From: Conchocele bisecta
Lineage: Eukaryota > Mollusca > Bivalvia > Lucinida > Thyasiridae
NCBI GenBank assembly: GCA_029237695.1
Contig: CM055266.1
Location: 125,044,569 to 125,108,568, forward strand
Length of the DNA: 64,000 nt
Direction: 5' to 3'
The notes beneath the pieces are model-generated. The model did no database searches. It saw only the letters and a program-made list of their open reading frames with translations, and was not told where the DNA came from. The first letter of the stretch is position 1. Every line of letters starts with the position of its first letter. Position numbers and translations under genes: made by a program. Positions 10,015 through 21,529 of this stretch are shown in pieces.

Positions 10015-11358
10015 ACCGCCAGGTTGACATTACGGCGGTTTATGATGCGTTGCGCTTAGAAGACTCTCTCAGCAAAGAAGCTACACTTGCTGAATTAGAC
10101 GGGAAAATAATCGATTTTCGAAATGAGGCCACGTCGGGTATTGAGAAAGCACGAGAAGACCACCAGGCGGACCTTATGAAGGCTTATGAGGTGTTGCGCT
10201 CAGAGGACTCTCTCATCAGAGAAGCGGCACTTACTGAACTAGATAAAAAAATAACCAAATTTCGAAAAGAGACCCGGTCGGGTATTGATAAAGTCCGAGA
10301 AGACCACCAGTCTAACCTTGCAGAGGCCATTGCGGAGGCTTATGATGCGTTGCGCTTAGAGAACTCTCACAGTAAAGAATCGACACTTACCGAACTAGAT
10401 GAAAAAATAGCCGAATTTATAAAAGAGACCAGGTCTGGGGTTGAGGGGGTCCGAGAAGACCACAAAGAGGCCATTGCGGAGGCTTATGGGGCGTTACGCT
10501 CAGAGAACTCTCTCAACAGAGAAGCGGCACTTACTGACCTATATGAAAAAATAACCGAATTTAAAAAAGAGACCCGGTTTGATCTTGATGGAGTCCGAAC
10601 GGGTATTGATAAAGCCCTAGAAGACCACCAGGCGGATATTACGGAGGCTTATAGGGTGTTGCTCTTAGAGGACTCTATCAACAGAGAAGCGACACTTACT
10701 AAACTAGATGAAAAAATAACCGAATTTCAAAAAGAGACCCGGTCGGGTATTGATAAAGCCTTAGAAGACCACCAGGCAACCATTACGGAGGCTTATGATG
10801 CGTTGCGCTTAGAGGACTCTCTCAACAGAGAAGCGACACTTACTGAACTAGATGAAAAAATAACCGATAAACTGAAACATGATCGTATAGCCGCGACCAA
10901 AGCTCTTGAGGAGGCCTCTTATGAGATTCGTACTGAGGCATATAACGCAAACAATGCGCTTGCCGGAATAGTGAAAACAATGAAAACACCAAAACGTGTC
11001 ATAACAGTTTGGGCTGAGAAGCGGGGGCCCATTGGTTGTGGGGCACTATGAATATTCGTTCGGTGCCAAAGCGAGTAATAAATATGGGGGATACACTATG
11101 ACAGCTGCAGGTGAAGTTATCCAAATGGCGGTCTGCTCGGTTAATGCTAATGGTAAACCTGTGGGCGCGGTCGCGATAAATATTGTAGTAGATGGGGAAG
11201 AACGGGGGGTTGGAGTCACTAAAATCTCTGGAGATAGTTCGACGGTGGTTTCGTTCTCCGGTGATGATCGAATTAGACTTTCCCAAGGTAGTGTTATTAA
11301 CTTTGTTACGAAAATCGGTGACTCAGAGAGTTCTTCCACATTGTCTCATGTTAATTGA
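10015..11358 (+). pseudogene. Virus-derived fibre-like protein: coiled-coil repeats plus C-terminal beta domain, frameshifted
   Basis: The frame is open from the gap to a stop at 11,049-11,051. It holds about six repeats of ~48 residues, each with a (E/D)(D/N)S..(R/K)E..LT.L..KI..F phase and a DHQ..I.EAY.ALR phase, typical of a long coiled coil. A second frame (11,044-11,358) continues the protein after a +1 shift near 11,040, in a G-rich stretch around TGTGGGGC. It encodes a ~100-residue domain with HYEYSFG, VVDGEERG and GSVINF, a pattern I associate with C-terminal heads of fibre or attachment proteins in large invertebrate DNA viruses and Polinton/adintovirus-like elements (from memory, not searched). 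Stops follow at once, then an AATAAA. Broken by frameshift and by the gap, so not functional as assembled. The shift could be a sequencing error. Confidence 0.6.
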
Positions 11359-11415
11359 ACTTATTGTGTAAATACTAATATATTGAAATAAATTTAACTA
11401 TGAACGAATCACCGC

Positions 11416-11524
11416 TTTCCAATTGTCAATACCGATCCACCAACACTGTATCCAACTCTCAATACCACTCCACCAACACTGTATTCAACTCTCAATACCA
11501 CTCCACCAACACTGTATTCAATTA
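11416..11524 (+). repeat. 33-bp tandem repeat, three copies
   Basis: CTCAATACCACTCCACCAAC followed by ACTGTATTCAA repeats three times with few changes. It lies between the fibre-like and two-helix fragments. Confidence 0.85.
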
Positions 11525-11547
11525 ACGAAAAAAGTTCAGATTTTAGG

Positions 11548-11977
11548 TTGAATAATATCGTCGCTATGCAGGATATTTTAGTTAGAGAATGTGCAAATAG
11601 AAAAAGACACTCTAATAAATATAGGCGCGCGGCAAACATACTGAAGCATCTAGTACGGTTCTGGCAAGTGTTTCTGTGTTGTGTGTGGGGCGGGGACTGC
11701 TGCAACGCTATCTACAATTGTAATGATTCCACTTGCAGGGGTTTTGAGTGGAATTACCGTTTTATCTGCAACACTTTGTATGGTAATTAGGGCGGCGGGT
11801 GGAAAACTCGAGAAAAAAAGTAGAAAACATGATAGAATATCCGTTCTCGCTAGGTCTAAGAAAAATAGCATCGACGTTATGGTGTCCAAAGCGTTGGCCG
11901 ATAAGAAAATATCAAATTTAGAGTTTGAATCCGTGGTGGAAGAAATGGGGAGATATGAAGAATTAAAAATGATATAA
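11548..11977 (+). pseudogene. Virus-associated two-membrane-helix protein, frameshifted
   Basis: Frame 1 (11,548 to about 11,665) gives a charged N-terminal helix (ILVRECANRKRHSNKYRRAA). The protein then continues in the 11,681-11,977 frame with two hydrophobic helices (IVMIPLAGVLSGITVLSATL region), a basic stretch LEKKSRKHDRISVLARSKKN, and a C-terminal helix ending EFESVVEEMGRYEELK. This is like small uncharacterised 2TM proteins common in marine invertebrate genomes, which I believe travel with virus-like elements; that link is inference. The frame change near 11,665 breaks it. Confidence 0.5.
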
Positions 11978-11997
11978 GGATCAAGGCGCGCGCCACC

Positions 11998-12084
11998 ATG
12001 CCAAAAATTGAGTGTACTGATTGGGATAAATTTAGGGTAAAACTTGGAAATAAAGTCGGAGGAAATGTTACAGCACCATTATAA
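11998..12084 (+). pseudogene. Truncated ORF of 28 codons behind a strong Kozak site
   Basis: CGCGCGCCACCATG is an ideal Kozak context, 20 bases after the stop of the two-helix fragment. The reading MPKIECTDWDKFRVKLGNK ends after 28 codons just before A-rich sequence, so this is most likely the 5' stub of a longer viral gene. No family is recognised. Confidence 0.4.
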
Positions 12085-12200
12085 AATAATTAAAAAAAAA
12101 TTTAAAAAAATTTAAAAAAATAATTAAAAAAAAAAAAAAAAAATAATAATTTAAAAAAAAAAAAAATAAAAATAATAATTTAAAAAAAAAAAAAAAATTC
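12085..12200 (+). repeat. A-rich low-complexity tract
   Basis: TTTAAAAAAA and AATAAT strings with a few T breaks; no hairpin or gene is visible. Confidence 0.8.
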
Positions 12201-12946
12201 TTAATTTTCCTAATTTTTTCAAAATTATATTGGTGCAGTAAACAAATTTACATACCTATACAACATGTGTTTTTCACTGAGAATTATCGGCTCTGTTTAC
12301 CTCGGCTATCAATTTACGCATGGGCCATAACCCGTGTAATTGAAACATTGTCGTTACAACATAAATTAATTACTATGTAATAATAGGGAGTGTTCAGCTT
12401 TAAATTATTAAAAAAAAAATTATATAAAATTAATTATAAAATTAACAAAATAACGAACCATCACATGTTTTCTTTCGCCAATAGGTATTAATAAATAATT
12501 ATAATATGCACACCATTTGTATGTTGTATAGGAAACTGATGAGTATATATATGTGTGTTGACCTTACAACAATTGGTCTCATCTCGTGTGTGCTATGTTG
12601 TTGATCCGGTATGACGTCCGTCTCGTCTGTTTAATGGTAGCAGTCTATGCATATGTGTATTTGGCGATGTAATTGTGTAGCTCAAAGGTGCCGGCCTAAA
12701 AGATTTCTGCCTAAGAGCTTTGCAATTTCGGAAACCAAATTCACACATAGGCTCGTCTTACTTCGCTGGTTTTCTCTTAATAGAGTAATTGGCAATGGGG
12801 TTCAAGGCGACCCAGAATGTGAGCCAACAGATGCGTGGGCTTAAGAAAGGTCCCAACACCCCAGTGGCTGGGTGCCGGCTAGAAATCTGCCCAGTCGCTG
12901 GGGTGTTGTGCACGAGTGGAGGCTTTTGCTATTTTTTTTTTAATTT
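12201..12946. other. No gene; duplicated flank and a hairpin
   Basis: The sequence near 12,320-12,375 (CCGTGTAATTGAAACATTGTCG..ACATAAATTA) recurs at 13,403-13,447, which marks it as one end of the duplicated block carrying the small minus-strand gene. A hairpin of CAACACCCCAG and CTGGGGTGTTG lies at 12,855-12,907. Confidence 0.6.
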
Positions 12947-13318
12947 TTACAAATTATTAATATCTTTATAAGCGATATCGTAGAAATGTATATTCGTAAA
13001 CGAATCGTTGGGTTTTAACAATTTTATATAATACACCTTAGTTTCATATCCGATACGCATTATCCGTCTTAATGTTTGTATTTGCCTCTTGTATGGTTGA
13101 CATAATTGCCGGTATAATATTGTAAATGCAACGTTTTTATCGGAGCGTAATAAATTACGCTGATATTTCATGTATTCGATATCGCCTAGTGTTCTCATTT
13201 TATAGAATTTATATATAGGACTATAACCCCCGTATTCTTCGTAAAGTTCTTCAACACAGTTATTAAAAAAATTTATAGTATATATTACAGTAGTATAGAG
13301 GGATTCAAAATGATACCA
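12947..13318 (-). pseudogene. Small virus-associated ORF, copy 1
   Basis: Open on the minus strand from 13,318 to the stop at 12,947, beginning WYHFESLYTT; the first ATG is at 13,198. The body shares EYMKYQRNLLR.DKNVAF, RQLC..YK.QI and NDSFT..HFY with copy 2. Basic and tyrosine-rich. I recognise no domain. A TAG precedes the open stretch, so it is a fragment. Confidence 0.5.
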
Positions 13319-13454
13319 CTATTACAGTGTGTTTATGTTTCATCCTGGAAGACGTAATCGTGTAATCTCTCTATAAAATGGACACCTAATTTACATGTTC
13401 ATAACACGTGTAATTGGAACATTGTCGTCTGCTTATAACATAAATTAGTTCTGT

Positions 13455-13836
13455 TCAATAATTTTCAATTTCTTCTAATAATTTTCCAATTTCTTCGTTA
13501 AAAGCGATATTGTAGAAACGCATATCCGTAAACGAATCTTTGATTTTAAACTGTTTTATAAAATTAGTTTGATAATGTTTCGGTAGTGTTTCTCCGATCC
13601 TATTTAGTCGCTTCATTATATAAATTTGATACTTATACCGGCGACATAATTGCCGGTTTAATATTGTAAATGCAACGTTTTTATCGCAGCGTAATAAATT
13701 ACGCTGATATTTCATGTATTTCGATATCACATAGTATTGTCATTTTACCGTGTTTTAATACTGTAGAAACAACAGCGTAAAATCCTTCATCCAAATCATT
13801 ATAAACGTCCAATTCGTTGTGTATTTTATTATCCAT
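13455..13836 (-). pseudogene. Small virus-associated ORF, copy 2, one-base frameshift
   Basis: It starts at an ATG at 13,836 (MDNKIHNELDVYNDLDEGFY). The frame is broken near 13,725 by one extra A relative to copy 1 (CGAAATACATG against CGAATACATG). It then continues as the copy of YMKYQRNLLRCDKNVAF down to a stop at 13,455. Divergence from copy 1 is large at the 5' end and small in the core. Function unknown. Confidence 0.5.
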
Positions 13837-13840
13837 TTTG

Positions 13841-14038
13841 TTATAATATTTTATTATAACCTATTAAATTTATATGTTCAATTGGACGTGAAAACAACAT
13901 GATGTATTTATGACACCAATTTTGAATATTTCGTGGTTGGTGGGAGACAATTTCCTCGTTAACCAATTTTTGATTTTTCGGGGTGGTGGTAGTAGTATAT
14001 AGGGAGGAGAAAATGATACCACCGTTAGGTGGTATCAT
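13841..14038 (-). pseudogene. ORF fragment upstream of copy 2, starts inside a palindrome
   Basis: 65 codons containing FSSLYTTTTTPKNQKL and NIQNWCHKYIM. The SLYTT word matches the start of copy 1, so this looks like the 3' end of a neighbouring viral gene joined by rearrangement. Its ATG lies in the right arm of the 13,991-14,059 palindrome, so the start is an accident of the inversion. Confidence 0.35.
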
Positions 14039-14059
14039 TTTGACTCCCTATATACTACT
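13991..14059. repeat. 33-bp inverted repeat made of coding sequence
   Basis: The left arm is 13,991-14,023 and the right arm 14,028-14,059, with a 4-base GTTA loop. Each arm read outward encodes a WYHF..SLYTT-like peptide; the plus-strand arm continues as KPVLDPCQTRGHAG before a stop at ~14,101. A third copy of the same word is at 13,289-13,318. Confidence 0.75.
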
Positions 14060-14103
14060 AAGCCGGTTCTAGATCCATGCCAAACACGGGGTCATGCGGG
14101 TTG

Positions 14104-15360
14104 ATTTCCATGAGTTATTTCCCCTTTTTTGACGGAACCGTCTACTTTCACTTTCGAAATCTCTATTTCACCCCCACATCAAGTCGCACACAGAAAAAAT
14201 TTAACCTGCATGTGTAGAGCATGCAAATAATATAATAAAATGTTTGGCACAGACATACCTTTCCTGCAGCATCTATTTTATTTATCTATCTGTCATAATA
14301 ATAACAATCAATGCCGTTGTCCTGAGAATTTACTCCTTGTTGCTAAGCTGTACCAGGACTGGTTTACCGTCTATATTATTCATAAGTTGACTGTGTCCTA
14401 CATATCGCCTTGACACATTCAATGTGTAGATAGAGTGAAATCCCCAGAATATCGAAAGTGAAACTAGATTTCCCGATTCTAAAATAGATACGATGACTGC
14501 CAGTTACGTTCACTTCGCGCGTATACAGCTTCGCACCGGCGAGGAATTGGTCGCGCCGATCGGCCCAACGATCAAAGGGACCTTACGAAATATGTACAAT
14601 AGTACAATATATGATTGAGGGGGGGATAAATGGGTTGTCTGTATGTATGTTCGTCCGTCTGTCTGTCCGTCTGCCATTTTGGTTTGTCAAAGTGTGTGTA
14701 TCTCCAAAAGTGTTAGATTTAGAGCCATGAAACTTTCCATGAATACTTCTCATCGTGTGAAGCTGCGCATCTGGTTTGTTGGATGCAGATGATCCAGTGC
14801 AGGGGGCGGGAGGCACATATCAAATACTCAACTGAAAGTATTTTGTTTCAGCGCAGAAACCCAGTCCCCAGAAACTACACCCGGCACTGAATGTGTAGAA
14901 GTGGAATCCCCAGTCAAAACTGATTAAAATATCAACATATGATATATCATTGAATTTAAACAGTGTTTAACGGCGTTTCTCTAATGCCCCCTTTTGGTCG
15001 ACACACCGCGCAAAAATGCCCTTTTATTTTTGTTTTACCATGCCCTTTTTCCATCCTGGGGGAAACACTATATAAGTTTGGGCCAAAGTGCCGAGACAAC
15101 CAAATGCAGCTCAACAAGGCGCGTTTGACGCGCCATATTTCATAAAAATCCGTTACATATTAAGGGCAAAATGAAAGAATATGTACTTTGAATCGGAGGG
15201 CTTCTGGAAGTTTCAGTACTTGTTGTAATCACGTGATCATACACCTTGCAATATGACTGGTGGTCCATAAATGAATGGGAAGAAGTCAGTGGAAAAGGGG
15301 GGGCTTAGCCATCAGGGACTTAGCACTCTTCTTCCAAAGAACCCTTCAATTGGGGTCTTA
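14104..15360. other. No gene recognised; repeat debris
   Basis: 14,580-14,820 is a dispersed repeat with GTCTGTCTGTCCGTCTG and TCTCCAAAAGTGTTAGATTT. The rest (TTTGGTCGACACACCGCG..GGGGGAAACACTA and so on) shows no exon-like frame. Confidence 0.5.
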
Positions 15361-15364
15361 CCTG

Positions 15365-15540
15365 GATGGGTTATGGCCTAGGTGTTAGAACACCCGTCTT
15401 TCAATCCAGGTGTGTTCAAACCTCGCCTTATATTAGGGATCAGAAGACTTTCATAGTATTTCCATCGCACTCGTCTTTCGGATGAGATTTGCAGCTGAGA
15501 TCCCGTCCCTAAATGACCTTAGCTGTTCACTTTCACTTAC
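15365..15540 (+). mobile_element. tRNA-derived SINE, head first
   Basis: The A-box-like TTATGGCCTAGGTGTTAGAA and B-box-like GTGTTCAAACC sit at the right spacing for a tRNA head. They are followed by the family body TTTCATAGTATTTCCATC and tail CCTAAATGACCTTAGCTGTT. Copies at 4,340, 52,700, 57,897 and 59,130 lie in the other orientation. Confidence 0.75.
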
Positions 15541-15857
15541 CTAGTTGCAGTAATTTAGTTCATAACAGGAAGCAATATGTTGGTATTCACATATGCCACA
15601 ATGTTACTTAAATGTGGCTGTGACTGGATAAATGGGTTTTGCGTCCGGTGTAGATCCAGATCAGCATGTGCATTACTCGTTAGGAATCAGGCGCATATTT
15701 CGACGCAAATTTTTTTACCCCGGCGCGGAGTGCAGCACTAGTAGTTATAGGAAGGGCGAACAGAATTCTATCGTTTACAGATTCGACTGCAACTATACAC
15801 ATATCAATCTGATGCTATACCTGGAACAAACACTGCAAGATCCCTTACGCCAGAGAG

Positions 15858-16030
15858 TTTGTTTATTGGTGTTTAACAACCTATCAGCAGCTAAGGTCAT
15901 TCAAGGCCGGGCCAACGGGTTAGATCCCATATTTAACATTTAACATGTTGTTTGGCGGTCCCAAAATCCAGAACAAAATAATTAAATAACCCGACATGGT
16001 GCCGGGTCCATACCACACGCAGTCACATGA
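15858..16030 (-). mobile_element. (TTTG)n-tailed SINE-like retroposon, part 1 (split by the 8.6 kb element)
   Basis: It begins TTTGTTTATTGGTGTTTAAC, preceded by the 11-bp target duplication ACGCCAGAGAG (15,847-15,857), and runs to GTCACATGA, where the 8.6 kb element starts. The missing half is at 24,638-24,833. The retroposon's own polarity is minus, with the TTTG repeats being its tail. Confidence 0.88.
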
Positions 16031-16235
16031 TAGGCCTTGGGCGTACCGGCATAAAATAGGTTTTTAGTACCATCTCTGCGCACCAAAGATTTTTGTTACC
16101 AATGTGACTAAACTTATCTACTCTATATATTCCCGCATGATAGACCTCCAGAAGTAGTAGCTTAAGCCTAGTAATTTGCATAAACAAGATGGCCGCCAAT
16201 GAAAAAAGTACGTTACTACATGTAGGGGTATATCG
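16031..16235 (+). repeat. Left terminal inverted repeat of the 8.6 kb element
   Basis: It aligns with the complement of 24,440-24,637. Shared words include GCGCACCAAAGATTT, CCGCATGATAGAC, AGTAGTAGCTTAAGCC and AAACAAGATGGCCGCCA. Identity looks about 75-80% by eye with short indels. Confidence 0.88.
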
Positions 16236-16482
16236 TGTTGTGGAAGCAGTTTTAAAAGCACAAATACCCGTAAACTTCAGGCATTTAATGCTTCATAGAC
16301 GTCTAAATGTTTATCAATCCATTTTATTAGGAATGTGTTGTACAGAAACCAACATGGCCGCCATTTTACACGAATTCTATGAATTATTTAAAGAAATAGG
16401 CACGCACGAACAATTACATGTTGACACCACACACATATATAAAACTAACATAGCCGCAATGTCTTTAGCATATTGGTATTAA
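16189..16482 (+). CDS. 97-codon ORF starting in the left TIR, uncertain
   Basis: The ATG is the one in AAGATGGCCGCCAATG, inside the terminal repeat. The product starts MAANEKSTLLHVGVYRVVEA and contains a second MAAILHEFYELF word matching other ATGGCCGCCATTTTA blocks of the element. No domain is recognised. The same start exists in the opposite TIR (MAASEKS) but that frame closes sooner. It may be coding by chance. Confidence 0.25.
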   Translation: MAANEKSTLLHVGVYRVVEAVLKAQIPVNFRHLMLHRRLNVYQSILLGMCCTETNMAAILHEFYELFKEIGTHEQLHVDTTHIYKTNIAAMSLAYWY

Positions 16483-17499
16483 TAATAATACGCAACAAAA
16501 ACATAACCTTTGTGATATAAAGGTGTAATATTGCATATACAAAATGGCCGACCTTTTGAAATGTATATCCAGTTTCTGGGATATTTATATGCAGCATCGT
16601 TGTTTCAGCAGCACATAATGGTTAATGCAAACGCAATTCTGATATGTGATAAACGACATGTTATACAATACTTATAAACCAATTTCACGATAAAAAGAGA
16701 ATTGTGTAAATCCAAAATGGCCGCCATTTTATACGAATTTTGTAAATTATACTTATAACTTTGATATCAATGTCGGTACCACATACCCGTTCAAAACTGC
16801 AGAGACCACACGCATTTTATACACATTCGTTGATCTACAGCTTACTAAGAGCATGAAAAGGAACATACACATATTAATTCGCATATTTAAGACATCCATT
16901 ACTGTAAAATTGGAACAGAAATTTCTGGAATTCAGTTTACGTCTTACATATAACATATCAGACAACCGATCAGCTTCGACGATTAAACCATTGACATGCC
17001 TAAAGAAGTTTCTCTATACCCGTTTGAGGCAAATATAATTTGCATACTTTCAAAATTGCCGCCATTTTGAACAATATGTGTAGCCCCATATACATTATAT
17101 CGGTAGCAGCTGAATACAAATGATAAAATATCTGTTTTATTATGACTAGAAGCTGTAATACATACCTGTTTTTACATTTACAATACAGTGTATTTTGTGC
17201 TTATCATGCGATTTGGTGACTGTACCGGTGTTTTAGTAATGATATATCTGTCTTAAGATTGGAACATATTGTATCATGTGTTCTTCCATTTTGTATTTTG
17301 TCTCATGCATTGCATACTGTGCAAGAAGAAACGTTTATACGAGTAACAAACTGTACACAATTCATATGACACAATCAAATTTAAGCGAAACTAGAAATGT
17401 GGCCTATCGGCACACGAATACCCCCACTGGCAGCCAAAGAAAACGAGGCATTTTTGATTATAAGCCATTTAGCCGAGCGTTAAGGTTTCAAATGCATCA

Positions 17500-18110
17500 A
17501 GTCTGTGACCTTGACCCTTGGCATAGTGTGACAATCCATGCATCGGTGTAGAAGATATAGAGCGGAAGGGATTTCGATAGGTTTGACCTTTGACCTTCAA
17601 CTGTGACCTTGACATTGGACGTAGGTGCGTGGTTATTGATAGCGACACACCTTCTCATCATGAGAAACATTTGTGCCAAGCCATTTGATAATCCATGCAT
17701 CTGTGTAGAAGATATAGAGCGGAAGGGAATTTCAATAGGTTTGACCTTTGACCTTCTACTGTGACCTTGACCTTGGACGTAGGTGCGTGGTTATTGATCG
17801 CGACACACCTTCTCATCATGAGAAGCATTTGTGCCAAGCCATTTGATAATCCATGCATCGGTGTAGAAAATATAGACCGGATGGGAATTTCGATAGGTTT
17901 GACCTTTGACCTTCAACTGTGACCTTGACCTTGGACGTAGGTGCGTGGTTATTGATCGCGACACACCTTCTCATCATGGGAAACATTTGTGCCAAGCCAT
18001 TTGATAATCCATGCATCGGTATAGAAGATATAGAGCGGAAGGGAATTTCCAACAGACCGACCGACAAGCTGACTCCTATATACCCCCTCAAACTTTGTTT
18101 GTGGGGGTAT
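17500..18110 (+). repeat. ~158-bp tandem repeat, about four copies
   Basis: The unit has GTGTAGAAGATATAGAGCGG, TTTGACCTTTGACCTTC, GTGACCTTGACCTTGGACGT and CACACCTTCTCATCATG. It ends with a short G/C-rich hairpin (ATACCCCC..GGGGGTAT). It is nested in the 8.6 kb element. Confidence 0.88.
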
Positions 18111-18607
18111 CATTATGTAATATAGCCCATTAATATAATATAACATACATCATGCATGCACTTTCAGCGGCAATTTAATCTATACGGGAAATTACCGCCA
18201 ACTAAGACTAAACGACAGTTAGAAGTGTCGACATTACACTACTGCTGTACACTGTTCTGTTATTACCACTTTGTGTACGTAAACATGTAATAGAGGTGAT
18301 AATCCATGCAACCAACATTTGATATGAATATCATAAATATATGAGGCTGACATACCTGTTTGAACATGTAGCGAACATTAGATATCACTTCATTAATTTA
18401 ATAGTTTGTCCTTACTCATTGCTTACTTTACGTTGATTACAGACCTCAGGGAAACATGACGGCAAAGCAAGCAAGAGGGGTAGCATGTGTGTTTTGATCA
18501 GTAACATTACAAACAATGTCAATATACCCACGACTATCGCCGAACACGTCTATTAAAACAACGTATACTAAGCGGTTCACGTTCTATTTCTAGCTGATTG
18601 CCTGAGT

Positions 18608-19484
18608 CAGTGGCGTAGGAGCCGGGGCCAGGGTGGGGGGGGGGGGGCCCCGGCCCCCCCCCCCAATATTTGGAGTGAGGTGGGGGGGGGCAGAATATGC
18701 TTTGGACCCCCCCAATAATTGGTGGATGAAATTTCCTGTGTAGACCTTATTCTTTTTGTTCATCAATTATACGAGTTTTATCCCGGCTTCACCGCTTTCA
18801 ATCATGTTCGTTAATACAGACAGAACTTATAAAATGTCAAGTCACCCTTCCTGTCTTGTGGCTTGAAGGGGTGCGCCGAAAAATAAGCGGCGGAACTTTG
18901 GAATACAACAACAACAACAATAAGTTTGGTGGCCGCGATTTGTTTCTACAAGAACAAGTCTGAAGATAGCCAGCCGCATGTTGTAAGTAATCAGTTGAAA
19001 CTGTGGGGGCTAAAACCGCCCCGTTCATCCATCAGTAAACGTTGATGTATCCACACAATAAATTGTTGCAACCATATGGAATATTTTAACAAAACTTCAC
19101 CTTGCATACATATCAACTCAAATGTGTGTCACGCACAAGAACGACCACCTTCGCACACCTGGTTTTGGAGATTTGGCTCTGAAATGTTGTGCATTGCGCA
19201 CAGTAAGTTGGGGCCCCGATCCAATCGGGATAATAAGTGGGAGGCCTGCCCCCCACCACCCCGAATATTGATGATATAACAATATTGTTGGACATGGGGG
19301 GGGGGGGGGGTGGGGGGCGGGGGGGGGGGGGGCCTGGCCCCCTCAATATTGTTAAAAGTGGGGGGCCGCCCCCCCCCCCAATATTAAGATGAAGAACGTT
19401 TTTTTTTGTTGTTTTTTTTGTCAATAATAAATTCGCTTTTACCAACTTGGCCCCCCCAATAATTGAAACGCTCCTACGCCTATG
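18608..19484. mobile_element. Inverted-end element rich in G and C runs
   Basis: It begins AGTGGCGTAGGAGCCGGGGC and ends CAATAATTGAAACGCTCCTACGCC. Several long G and C homopolymers lie inside (18,635-18,730, 19,290-19,380). Nested in the 8.6 kb element; no ORF. Confidence 0.6.
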
Positions 19485-21354
19485 TGAGTGTGTATTTGTG
19501 GGACCGTGTACCGCTAATCATGGAATCCATGTTAGTGCCCATTCAATACTCGACCTACATGCACGTATTTGGTACATTATACCTATTTTCCAGACCAGGA
19601 AGTGGTGTTCGGTCTATCGGGTGTATTATTTTCTATTTTCCATGCACATGCATGCTTAACCGAACTTAAGTGGACCAATAGATGTCTTAGTTTTAGTGCA
19701 GATGGGCTATTAATAAGTACAACCCAATATGGAATGGCTATGCCATTCGCTCATGTAGCACATTCATTGACATACACTATTTGTATACACAGGCGAGTTT
19801 CTGACTAATCAACCATATGTATGTTAATTGTTTGACTTGCATGCCGCGTACAATGATACAAATTCCAAACAAATGCACTATAAGAGATCCCTCTAGTTGT
19901 AACTACACAAGCACATTCTGGAATGGTATATGTTGGTATATGCATGAATTCCATGGTCAGCAGAGTATGATTCAGAAATGTAAGTACATTTAATATTATA
20001 ACAATGTTACATATTGTATGTAAACCAATATAAAATAAATTAATACTCCAACTGCTGGTCGTGGAATGCATGTTTGTGCCACGTTGAAAGCTCCACCGCT
20101 ATGTGCGTGTTATGTGTTTAACCTGATGTATTGCGTTTCTAGTATACATAGGTTCATGTGTCTCCTTTGTGTATCTCGTTATATATTGTCCATAGTACAT
20201 TTATAACATGCACAAAGATAATGAGCTAGGACAAAAAGGAAATATTTATGAAACGGCCAGAGAAATAGTTTATCCACATGGATGTCATATCTGAAAAGAT
20301 AACAAAGAGAACTAGGAATACATGTATGAACTAGGATCTTGAAACATGAAGACTTATAGGCAAAATGAATAATGATGCTGGATAAACTACATTGTTAACG
20401 TATATGTTTCGACTAATTTCTCGTGACACATTATGGTGGATGCTGACATGTGGTAGATAGAATGTATCACCATGCTTTGGTTTTCCACACACAGCTTGTC
20501 ATACAGTGCACCTCTTTTCAGTTATTACCAATGTACAGTGGTCTATTATATGTGGTCTCATTTCGGTATATTAGTCAATATTCTGAATAAAACAAGCAGT
20601 ACTGCAGCTAACTTTGGACAGGCAGAAAGTAGAAGTATTATATTTTCAGCTCTAGGTTTGATGCCCCAACCAGTATGCAGCAAGTACTGACAGTGCACAT
20701 TAATACTACTAAAACCAAAAACAAAACTATTTTATTATAATATAATATCCACCAAGTCTGTGCAGCATGCCAAGTTTATTTTCATAATTCCGCCGATAAC
20801 ATAAACATGATAAATTGTAATATTTCGTAAATGTGTTGTATTTTCTTTTAACCATGACATACTGTTTGAATATTTGCGATAAATGATTTTATTCTATAGC
20901 TGCCCCAAGGCCAATAGTCAAAGTCAAATGACGTTTGTGCTAAAGCTTCTGGCACAATTTGCGTTAGTGTACTATCGGTCAATCCAATTGGCGGCCGGGG
21001 TTATCCATTGATGTCAGACTATTAGTTTTATATTGTTTATTTGTAAAGTACCTTGCCAGAAATATACAACGCATATACCAAATTGATATCTACTGTATTG
21101 CTATTACGACCGCATCCTAGTAACATTGGCTGAATGAGCAATTGCCGTTAAACGAGGATGGCTGGTATACTTGTGATAGGATAATTAAAATTAGTACTTA
21201 ATTTAATTACTGATAATAAATATAGAGTAGTAACACTATTACATAAACACTTTAAACAAGAATTCCGCGGAATCAAATGTCTCGCCTTGTCCCGCCGCCT
21301 TGACCTCGACGAGCCTGGGCCAGAAAGCAATTTTCACTGGCCCGAATATATTAT

Positions 21355-21420
21355 ACAATTATTGACTAGTGAGCCATAGAATATCAGATTATATTCTATG
21401 GCTCACTAGTCAATAATTGT
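21355..21420. repeat. Perfect 30-bp-arm palindrome
   Basis: ACAATTATTGACTAGTGAGC and so on to AGAATAT, a CAGATT loop, then the exact complement. It would extrude as a stable hairpin. Confidence 0.9.
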
Positions 21421-21529
21421 TTTAGTATATGATAATAGTCGGTATATAGCACTTACGACCTTATGCTACTAGACAAAAATGGAAAAAGAATTTGAAAAAA
21501 AACACCACAAGAAGCAAGGCCACTTTTTG

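Noticed and set aside
9434..10030. Long open frames across the N gap
   Set aside because: They are open only because N codons cannot be stops.
13991..14059. Polinton-type terminal inverted repeat beginning AGTAGTATATAGGG
   Set aside because: Tempting because Polinton ends often start AG, but the word is coding (WYHF..SLYTT) in all three copies and no 6-bp target duplication was found; an inverted duplication explains it better.
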